Shown in pieces: positions 33,732 to 41,388 of a DNA stretch of 64,000 nucleotides (its first letter is position 1; each line of letters opens with the position of its first letter). The DNA is from Anaerolineales bacterium. Lineage in GTDB: Bacteria > Chloroflexota > Anaerolineae > 4572-78 > J111. The DNA is taken from assembly GCA_020634855.1 (NCBI GenBank), contig JACKAU010000002.1, positions 930,001 through 994,000 of the forward strand, read 5' to 3'. Below the pieces are notes generated by a model. It was not told the DNA's origin. It made no database searches and saw only the letters and a list, made by a program, of their open reading frames with translations. A program made the translations under genes and the position numbers.

Positions 33732-36551
33732 TTATTCTACTGTCGTCATCGTTCCTAAATCAATCCACTGACTCGCCGGCTGGCCCACTTCATCCAAAAG
33801 CCGTACCTGCAATCGGTACCGGCCCGCCGGAAAATCGGCCGGAATCCAGAAAGCGTGATTATCGCGAATGCGCTCGCCGGAAGACCAGTGGCGGGTCGGA
33901 TAGCGCCCGTGAGAAGGTGCGCCTGATTGCTCTAACCCAGTGGTGTTTTGCTCGTCTAAGAGGCGAACCGCGATTTGGTAGTTAGCTTCCGATTTTTGCC
34001 GCGCTTCCCAAAAAAGCGCCAGCCGTAAGAAATCATTACGAATGATAGTGTCTCGCTCCGGCGTTGCACCGAACAGGTGCAGGTCGTCATTAAAATCGAC
34101 GCTCTGGGGCCAAACAATGTTAAGCTCAGGCAAGGTCGGTTGGCGAGCGGGCTGCTCAACCGTAACCGGAATGGCGATCACATCAGGCCAGCCGGAGTCG
34201 CCGCCGGTCAAAACCGGTAGTCGCTGCCAGGTAGCCGGATCATATAGGCCGGTGGTTAGGAAATAGTCGCCCGGCGGCGTCCCCGGTGGAACCCGCACCA
34301 CGTGCGAATCGCGGACGAAGCCCCACGGCGGCCAATCGGTGGTTGGCAAACCGCCAGGGTGTAAGTTGTCCTGCCCGGCGTAGAGATGGCCTTCGTGATC
34401 GACTAACTGAGCTAAAGCGCTGTAGGCTGTCGCTACGGGCTGCTGCGCTTGCCAGTAAGCAGTTAATTCGAATGACTGACCGGGCGGCACTGTTGTCCGC
34501 GCCAGATCGTAGCCAAGGAGATCGATCTGGTTGCCAAAATTCACCTGACGCGGTGTATCGATCCCGGCGACCGTACCATCGAACGTTCGTTTAAGCGGAC
34601 TGTCGACGTGATCGAAGTAAACTGTTTTGAACCCGATGAGAAGACAGGCGAGACCAGTGAAAATAATTAGGTGAGATAGTTTTATCGTCGGGCGGGGCGG
34701 ATCGGGTGTATTCCATAGATAAACATGATCGACCCGAGGCCCCATCGACAAAGCCAGCAGCCCTAAAACGGCAAACAGCGCTGCCACCGACAGCCAATCA
34801 GCGACGTATCGCAGCCTCGTCTCTTGAAAACGGAGGCTCAGTTTATGGCGACCGGGCGGCACATCGACGCGGATGAGGCCGCGATCGCTGAAAGGAACGG
34901 TGGCAACGCGCTGCCGATTGATCTGAGCAACCCAGCCCGGAAAATAAAAGGTGTTGAAAATGGCCTGAAACGCTTCAGGCGACTCGACCATCAGGGACAC
35001 CGAATTAAAACCATAACGAGACGATTCAACTTCGACTCCAGAGGATAGATAATTGGCATCAAATCGTTCGATGGCTTGGCCGGCCTGATACATCGGTTCC
35101 AACGGCGACTCGTGGGGAATCGTTTTGACCCAAATCGGCAGGTATTCGCCAAAAGAGGTCGTGCCGATGACGCCGCTGTGATGCTCATAGGCCATCATAT
35201 CGACCAGACTGGGGTCATCCGGCAGGGTGGTATCATAGCGTGGGTAAAGCAGCGGCACAGCGCTAAAAAAGATAGCGGGAATGCCTACTAGCGCCAGCCC
35301 CAAGGCGGCTCGCTCCGGTAGCATTGACCCGGCCGCTCCGGCCAAGATCGCCAGCATCAACGCTGACGGCCCCAGCCAGCGATAGGGAAATTGAATAAAC
35401 TCAAGTAGCGGCAATCGCTCCCAGAGCGGCTGCGAGAGCGGCAGCATCATAAAAACGGCGATGACCAGCACCAAAGCGGCAAAAAAGCCTAACGTAAGTT
35501 GAGCTACTATCGGTTGCGTCAGATTCTGACGCGACTGTAGGAGTTTATAGACCAGGCCGATAAATCCGATCACCGCCAGCCCCAGTTGAACCAGGCCAAG
35601 GGTCAGCGGAAACTTTGGGTTGAGCAGGCCGGTATTGGCCGGTTCCGGCCAGGCCAACAGTTCGGTTAGCGAAACAAAATGGAAGCGAAAATCGAAGTCA
35701 GGAGAGGTGATGACTCGATAGACTTGGGCGTACTCTTTTTCGATGATAGCCGGCAGCAGAAAAAACGCAGCCAGACCCAGACCCAACGCGGCGGCTAAGC
35801 CAACCGGCAGCACAATTCGTGTCCAGAAAAAAGATCTGGCATAAACCGGCGACTCCATTTCGGGCGAGGTGGTCCATCGCCCCCAAATAAAATGAACCAG
35901 CAGGTTGACAGCTAAATAGGCCGCGAGCAGCGGGGCAAAGAGCAAGCTCAGGGTGTTATGCGTCAGCAAGGCCAGGCCAAATAGGATCGCGCTAATGGAC
36001 GTCCAGAAGCGCAACTGAGGCTGGTCACCGGGCCATAACAGCCGGCCAAAGGCCCAAAAGGTGAAAGGAAAGATCGCCATTGCCCACGCAGCCGGCAGCC
36101 CGCCCCGAGAGAAAGCATTGAATAGTTGGAACGGCGCGTAAACATAAGCCACGCTCGCCATTAAACCCGCCAGAGAACCGAATCGATCCCGAACCAAAAC
36201 AAACGCGCCTGTACCGGAAAGCCACAAAGCCAGGGCAAAGGAGATGTTAAAAGCGAGGACGAGGCCGAAACCAAAGCTTAGAATCAGCGTGACGTAGTAC
36301 GAAAGCGGGGCATAAAAGACAAAGAGGGGAAAGCCGTAGCCGTAAGCGAGATCGGGCAGCCAACGGGGAAATAGAACACCCTGCCGAATGGCTTGATCGA
36401 GCGCCACCAGTCGATACAGATGCAGCAATCCATCGGCGCTGTCGGTGATGGTGGGCTGCCAAAGGGGGGTTACAGCCGGTAAGGCAAAGAGCCACACCAA
36501 CAACAGGTAAGGATCGAAGCGAGCCGTGAGAGAATCGAAGACTTTTCTCAC
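33732..36551 (-). CDS. Large polytopic membrane protein (PTPS-related / glycosyltransferase-like)
   Basis: The frame runs up to 36653, but its first 34 codons lie partly in a dispersed repeat and are Ser-rich and unlike a membrane-protein start. GTG at 36551 (VRKVFDSLTARFDPYLLLVW) gives 939 residues. About 12 membrane helices span the first 500 residues, with DSADGLLHLYRLVALDQAI in the first external loop and YGYGFPLFVFYAPLSYY, features of the 6-pyruvoyl-tetrahydropterin-synthase-related membrane family and YfhO-like transferases. The C-terminal 400 residues are extracellular, mostly beta, with repeated QSFELTAYWQA and RLALFWEARQ segments. It may transfer lipid-linked sugars; this is inference from fold type. 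Confidence 0.72.
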   Translation of the reverse strand: MRKVFDSLTARFDPYLLLVWLFALPAVTPLWQPTITDSADGLLHLYRLVALDQAIRQGVLFPRWLPDLAYGYGFPLFVFYAPLSYYVTLILSFGFGLVLAFNISFALALWLSGTGAFVLVRDRFGSLAGLMASVAYVYAPFQLFNAFSRGGLPAAWAMAIFPFTFWAFGRLLWPGDQPQLRFWTSISAILFGLALLTHNTLSLLFAPLLAAYLAVNLLVHFIWGRWTTSPEMESPVYARSFFWTRIVLPVGLAAALGLGLAAFFLLPAIIEKEYAQVYRVITSPDFDFRFHFVSLTELLAWPEPANTGLLNPKFPLTLGLVQLGLAVIGFIGLVYKLLQSRQNLTQPIVAQLTLGFFAALVLVIAVFMMLPLSQPLWERLPLLEFIQFPYRWLGPSALMLAILAGAAGSMLPERAALGLALVGIPAIFFSAVPLLYPRYDTTLPDDPSLVDMMAYEHHSGVIGTTSFGEYLPIWVKTIPHESPLEPMYQAGQAIERFDANYLSSGVEVESSRYGFNSVSLMVESPEAFQAIFNTFYFPGWVAQINRQRVATVPFSDRGLIRVDVPPGRHKLSLRFQETRLRYVADWLSVAALFAVLGLLALSMGPRVDHVYLWNTPDPPRPTIKLSHLIIFTGLACLLIGFKTVYFDHVDSPLKRTFDGTVAGIDTPRQVNFGNQIDLLGYDLARTTVPPGQSFELTAYWQAQQPVATAYSALAQLVDHEGHLYAGQDNLHPGGLPTTDWPPWGFVRDSHVVRVPPGTPPGDYFLTTGLYDPATWQRLPVLTGGDSGWPDVIAIPVTVEQPARQPTLPELNIVWPQSVDFNDDLHLFGATPERDTIIRNDFLRLALFWEARQKSEANYQIAVRLLDEQNTTGLEQSGAPSHGRYPTRHWSSGERIRDNHAFWIPADFPAGRYRLQVRLLDEVGQPASQWIDLGTMTTVE

Positions 36552-36587
36552 CGGCGTAAGCGACCGGTTTGGTTCAGTAAAATGAGC

Positions 36588-36656
36588 AGCGTGAAACGTA
36601 AACCGTAGGGCTGAGGAGCTACTAGATCGCTTTGAATACGCTTCACGTTTCACGCT
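36588..36656. repeat. CGTGAAACGTAA inverted repeat
   Basis: AGCGTGAAACGTAAACC (36588-36604) faces ATACGCTTCACGTTTCACGCT (36636-36655 region). It lies between two genes on the minus strand and runs into the upstream part of the membrane-protein frame. Confidence 0.78.
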
Positions 36657-36664
36657 GTTGTTAG

Positions 36665-38143
36665 CTATTTAGGCATCTCTTTTAAGGCATAGTAGGCCGG
36701 GGCGGCGGTCAATTCCGGGTAGGTGGGGTAAACGATACTCCAGTAGGTTTGCTCGTCTTGCATCGTCCAGGTTGGATCGGCCACATAAATGAGGCTCATA
36801 ATGCCAATCCAGGGCTGCCAATTGGCTTTGGCATACTGGTAAGCGCGCACAAAATATTGGGCTTGCTGCTCCGATGAGACCGCATGCCATTTATAGGGCG
36901 AGTCAGGCCGGGGATCGATAGTCCAGCCAAATTCGAGTAAAACGACCTGCTTATCGGCGTCATTATTTTTGACCATAATCTCGCGAACATCTTCCACATG
37001 GCGGAAGCCGTAGACCCGACGCAGTTCTTCCGGAACATTATTTTCCGCTTTGAAGTCGCCGGGGTTAGCTAAACCGGGCGTCTGGGCGATTTCGGCCGGG
37101 TCTTTCTCCGGCTCCGAGGCGTAGCCAGGCCCATGCGCTCCCAAAGCATCGAAATAAGGAGCTGCGCCCGCATCGTACATCTCTTGAATATAGTAGGTGT
37201 CGGGACGAGCCACATCGTCATTGCGGGTGGTAGGGGCCATCCCGGCGCTAATCACGATAGGATAGGGATCGACCGCTTTAATGGCTTCGTAAGCCACTTT
37301 GAGCATTTCCGTGTATTCGGCCGCATTGGGCGGGCGATTACCCCACTCCCGCGACAGATTCGGTTCGTTCCAAATTTGGTAAGCGTCAACGCGACCTTTG
37401 TAGCGAGTGGCGACGGCCGTGATGAAATCGGCAAAATCTTGTAAATTGTCGGGCGGGCCGATTTCCGGAAATCCTCCGCCGGCCCACGGCGGCTGCACAC
37501 CCAAGCGGGCGATCACTTTAAGATTGTGAGCATCGATTTGGTCCATAATCCGATCAGTCTTTTCCCAATCGAAGCCGCCTTTTTGCACCGGCTCGATTTC
37601 ACGCCAAGGAAACTCCTGCTTGACCCACCGGAAGCCGGCGTCCTCAACCAATTTCAAATCGCGGTCGGCGATCTCGGACTGCCAGTACAGAAAAACCTGC
37701 ATCCCATAATCAGGCGAACTCATCGTGACCGGCGCGGTGTTGATCACCGGCGCAACGGCGGGAGCAGCGGCCTCTGGGCTAGTCTCGGTATTGGCCGGAG
37801 CGGCCTCTTCAACGGGGGAGGCTTCTTCGGTGGGAGGCGCTTCTGCAGCCGCTTCAGCCGGCTCAGGCTGCTCGACGACCGGTTCGGCCGGTTCGGGCTG
37901 CTCTGCCGGCACGCTATCAACCGGATCAGCAGAGGCGACTTGCTGGCCGGCATCTGCATCATTAAAACGAACGACTTCAAAGGTAGGAGTGGGCGAAGGC
38001 CGGGCAGCGCGACCACCCGGTTCATAAAAGGCAAAAGCCCAAATAGCAAACGCGGCTGCACAAACCAAAGCACCGGCGATCACTAATCCGCCCACGATGG
38101 GTAGCAGCAGCATAAAGTTAAAACCATTCTTTTGAGGTTGCAT
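36665..38143 (-). CDS. Membrane-anchored glycoside-hydrolase-like protein, single catalytic module
   Basis: From ATG at 38143 (GAGGAAG 8 bases upstream) the protein has 492 residues. A transmembrane anchor (about 12-38) is followed by a Pro/Glu/Ala-rich stalk (about 45-135) and a clan GH-A-type TIM barrel (about 140-490). Candidate acid/base Glu lies in YQIWNEPNLSREW (about 258), nucleophile Glu in VLLEFGW (about 403). The barrel is homologous to the C-terminal modules of the next two genes upstream, which it follows in the same direction. It would act on an external polysaccharide or glycan; substrate unknown. Confidence 0.82.
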   Translation of the reverse strand: MQPQKNGFNFMLLLPIVGGLVIAGALVCAAAFAIWAFAFYEPGGRAARPSPTPTFEVVRFNDADAGQQVASADPVDSVPAEQPEPAEPVVEQPEPAEAAAEAPPTEEASPVEEAAPANTETSPEAAAPAVAPVINTAPVTMSSPDYGMQVFLYWQSEIADRDLKLVEDAGFRWVKQEFPWREIEPVQKGGFDWEKTDRIMDQIDAHNLKVIARLGVQPPWAGGGFPEIGPPDNLQDFADFITAVATRYKGRVDAYQIWNEPNLSREWGNRPPNAAEYTEMLKVAYEAIKAVDPYPIVISAGMAPTTRNDDVARPDTYYIQEMYDAGAAPYFDALGAHGPGYASEPEKDPAEIAQTPGLANPGDFKAENNVPEELRRVYGFRHVEDVREIMVKNNDADKQVVLLEFGWTIDPRPDSPYKWHAVSSEQQAQYFVRAYQYAKANWQPWIGIMSLIYVADPTWTMQDEQTYWSIVYPTYPELTAAPAYYALKEMPK

Positions 38144-38161
38144 AATACGTCTTCCTCTACA

Positions 38162-38203
38162 AAAAAAGTGGGGGCAGGCAGCAACTTCGCCCGACCCCAA
38201 GCT
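38162..38203 (-). terminator. Possible terminator between glycoside-hydrolase-like genes
   Basis: On the minus strand GGGGTCGGGC faces GCCTGCCCCC with a 9-base loop, followed by ACTTTTTTT. The stem has two mismatches. Confidence 0.55.
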
Positions 38204-38223
38204 TAAAAATTGTCAGTTAAAAT

Positions 38224-41193
38224 CTATTTCGGCATAGCGGCCAGGGCATCATAAGCCGGGGAGCCAACAATGCCAAAGTTAGCTAACTCAGTACTGGGCG
38301 AGGTGACATTATAGTCCAGGTTCCATAAAAACATGGTGCCGACCCAGCCCCATTCTTTGCCCATCTCATAGGCGCGCACGGTATATTGGGCTTGTGTTTG
38401 CAAAGAATTTTCCTGAGCAAAGGTAAAGCGTTCGTCCCCGGTAAAGCGCCACACCGGCCAGCCGAACTCCGTCGGCCAGATGGTTTTATCGCCATCCCCG
38501 TTGGCCACCATAACCTGGCGGTATTCTTCCATCGTGTTGCGGAAGAAGAAACTGCGGTGGTCATCGAACCCACGATTGGGGTCAAAATCGCCGCCCTGGA
38601 AGAGAGCGTCCGGCGAGTTGGCAAAGCCGCTGGGGTGCGCGCCTACGGCATCAAAGAAACCTTTGGCGCCATTGGCGTACATCTGACGCAGATATTCCAC
38701 ATCATCGACGGCAGCCGGGAAGGGCGCGCCGGTAGGAGTCATTGCGCCGCTGACCACAATCATATCCGGATTGACCGATTTGATAGCGGTGTAGGATGCT
38801 TTCAACAGTTCCGTATATTTGGCGGCATCGATGCGCCCCTGCCCGCCGGCCTCATAATACAAATTCTGTTCGTTCCAGACCTCGATGGCCTGGACTTTAC
38901 CTTTGTATTGATGGGCCACCCGTCCCACAAACTCGGCATACTTATTCGGGTCCTGGGGAGGGCCTTCAACGCTTTTATCATCATCCGGCGGTCTGGCCCA
39001 ATCCGGTGCTTTCGGAATACTGAGCAGGACGTTAATACCATTCTGATTATAGGCATTGATGATGTTGTCCCACATGCCGAAATTATAGGTTCCCGGCGAT
39101 GGCTCAACATCTTTCCAGGCCATTTGGAATTTGACCCAATTAAAGCCCATATTCCGGATCAACGCGATTTGGTTAGCCGTATCGCCGCGTGGATCGACCT
39201 GAATACCGTACCCAAAGGGTAAATTCCCCACGGCCGAGGCGACAATCGGCGGTGCAGCCGCAGCCGGTTGAGACTCGGCCGGCGCTGCTTCTTGTTGGGT
39301 CGGGGCAGCAGCCTGAGCCGCTGCGGCAGCCACTTCATCTGCTTCCGGAGTGGCGGTTGGTTGAGGCGTTGGCGACGGTTCCGGGGTGGGCGTTGGCGCC
39401 GTCGTGGGCGTCGCGACCAGAACAGCGACGCCGCCGCGATCCAGGTTTTCAGACCCGGCTTGGTTGGAGCTAATGGCCGCGACGACCTGGTACGAACCGC
39501 CGGCATCCGGAGCCGTCCAGGTGTAATTGGGCGCACTCAGATCGACCGACTCTTCGGCAATCAGACCCCCGTCTTGATTTTTGACCTGCCAGACAACAGA
39601 ATATTGATTTTCGACCGGCGGAATGACCAGATCGGCAAATTTTTGAACGACCCCGCGAACTTCAGGCGTGGTTCCTTCATTTAATAAATTCTGAACGGAT
39701 ACCCCGCGTAAATTATATTGGGCCACGAATTGGAGCTTACGGGCAATACTGGCCGCGTTCTCCAAGAAAACGGTATGTTGGATGTTATTGTCATCCAGAT
39801 AGGCGTACCAGTAGGTGCCACTGTTGGTATCGAACTGCACGCCGGAGGAAGCCGGTATGCCCGCCAGGGTAAACTGGACGCCCTGGCCAGGGCCAACGAC
39901 ATCTTCACCCTGAGCAATCGTCACCGCGCCCAGTGGTTCAACCGCTTCTTGATAAGAGATGTTGCGGGTAATCCCGTTGATTTGCTCGGCGCTGTCGGTT
40001 GACAAGAGCAATTGAATTTTATAGCGGTTAATCTCGCCGGTGGCCCAGTTGAGCATGGCTTCCATTTGGCCGCCTTGCGCATAGGCCCGGGGATCGGGTA
40101 AAGCCGGTACTTTAACCACATTGGCAATTCGACCGATGGCGCGCCAGTCATACGCGCCGGTTTCCCACGTGTCGGCTGACACTTGGAGCGGCTCTTCAAC
40201 GCGAACGGAAAGCTGCGTTTGAGGCGGCAGTGCTTGGCGTAGCTGCTCCAAATAGGCGGTAAATTCGCGGCTTAAGTTGGGGTTGATCCCCCGGTAGTCG
40301 ATGTCGATCCCGGTCGCTCCGGTTTGGGCCAGCAGCCCCACAATGGCCTGGATATTTTGCTCACGAGCCGCGCTGTCGATCAGCATATTATCGACTAAGT
40401 CTGACCGGATTGAGCCGTCGTTAAACCAGTTGCGGATGGTTGGGATGACCAGGAACGGGCCTTCCATCACCTCAGCCGGCACCTGCTCCAGGTTACCAAC
40501 CAGCCGCCCGCCGACATCCAAATAAACCCCTTCCGGGTTAACCTCCCTTAGGGTATCCCTGAGATCCTCAGGGAAAGGCGAGGAAATTTCATAATCGGCG
40601 GAAATGTTGGGGTTGACGGCCTGAGTCTGCATAGCCACGATCGACTCCGGCGCAAAATCGAGATTCGACTCGAAAGTGTCTTCAGCCAAAACCTTTTGGC
40701 CCGGCAGCCACTCCCAGGCCTGGCCATTCCAGGAATAGAGGTCGAGCGTCGCATACGGCTCTGACTCATTGGGAATGGGTACTTTGAGAACTACTTCTTC
40801 CGGTGAACGCCCCTTGATTTGGAGTCGATAATAAGGACTCTTCATCACCAGGTTCGGTGGAATATTTTCAGCGGCGGCTAACAAGCTGCTGTTGGCAGCG
40901 CCCTCCAGAAACAAACTGCGAGGTACGGCCGTTAGTTTAACCCGAAAGGAACGGTTCACGCCTTCGCTCGGAAAGGTAATCTGCGTACCATCCGGGTCTT
41001 GAATAGCGCCACCATCTCGGCCAATACTGTCATAACCAAAACTCAGCAGCCGATCCGCCAGAGAAATTGGCGGGAGCAAGAGAGCGCTCAAGATTAACAG
41101 GGGAATTAAAATAAAATTGATGACAATCCCCCCCATCCGGCTCTCTAAAATCAGCTCAAATGGATTGGCCATCCGATTTGAATTTGACGACAT
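38224..41193 (-). CDS. Membrane-anchored two-module glycoside-hydrolase-like protein (GH18-like plus GH-A)
   Basis: The 989-residue protein has an anchor at about 24-45, a beta-rich region to about 200, and a chitinase/YaaH-like barrel at about 220-530 (GIDIDYRGINPNLSREF; the usual DXXDXDXE signature reads as GIDIDYRG, with no catalytic Glu). An Ig-like segment and a long PTPTPEPSPTP/Ala-rich linker (about 590-660) follow, then a GH-A barrel with EVWNEQNLYYEAGG (about 773) and WPTEFGWPVW (about 908). It is a paralog of the next gene upstream over its whole length. The first barrel may bind rather than cut. Substrate unknown; likely surface glycan processing. Confidence 0.82.
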   Translation of the reverse strand: MSSNSNRMANPFELILESRMGGIVINFILIPLLILSALLLPPISLADRLLSFGYDSIGRDGGAIQDPDGTQITFPSEGVNRSFRVKLTAVPRSLFLEGAANSSLLAAAENIPPNLVMKSPYYRLQIKGRSPEEVVLKVPIPNESEPYATLDLYSWNGQAWEWLPGQKVLAEDTFESNLDFAPESIVAMQTQAVNPNISADYEISSPFPEDLRDTLREVNPEGVYLDVGGRLVGNLEQVPAEVMEGPFLVIPTIRNWFNDGSIRSDLVDNMLIDSAAREQNIQAIVGLLAQTGATGIDIDYRGINPNLSREFTAYLEQLRQALPPQTQLSVRVEEPLQVSADTWETGAYDWRAIGRIANVVKVPALPDPRAYAQGGQMEAMLNWATGEINRYKIQLLLSTDSAEQINGITRNISYQEAVEPLGAVTIAQGEDVVGPGQGVQFTLAGIPASSGVQFDTNSGTYWYAYLDDNNIQHTVFLENAASIARKLQFVAQYNLRGVSVQNLLNEGTTPEVRGVVQKFADLVIPPVENQYSVVWQVKNQDGGLIAEESVDLSAPNYTWTAPDAGGSYQVVAAISSNQAGSENLDRGGVAVLVATPTTAPTPTPEPSPTPQPTATPEADEVAAAAAQAAAPTQQEAAPAESQPAAAAPPIVASAVGNLPFGYGIQVDPRGDTANQIALIRNMGFNWVKFQMAWKDVEPSPGTYNFGMWDNIINAYNQNGINVLLSIPKAPDWARPPDDDKSVEGPPQDPNKYAEFVGRVAHQYKGKVQAIEVWNEQNLYYEAGGQGRIDAAKYTELLKASYTAIKSVNPDMIVVSGAMTPTGAPFPAAVDDVEYLRQMYANGAKGFFDAVGAHPSGFANSPDALFQGGDFDPNRGFDDHRSFFFRNTMEEYRQVMVANGDGDKTIWPTEFGWPVWRFTGDERFTFAQENSLQTQAQYTVRAYEMGKEWGWVGTMFLWNLDYNVTSPSTELANFGIVGSPAYDALAAMPK

Positions 41194-41388
41194 GTTTCCC
41201 TCTTCTTTCCTTCACTGCCTTCAAAGATTACGACCTTTGAAGGTTATCTATCCCCGATACTTCGTTCAGGTCAAGTCGTTACGATACTTATTCCATATTT
41301 GGAATAGTCCCCAAGATAACGACGAATAGTATAGTATATCAACCAAAAAAGGCAAAAAGAAATTTTAGTCGATCAATCGATATCCGGG

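Noticed and set aside
36552..36653. The first 34 codons of the long membrane-protein frame
   Set aside because: They cover a CGTGAAACGT repeat and code for a Ser-rich run unlike any N-terminus of the family. GTG at 36551 is preferred, though its ribosome site is weak.
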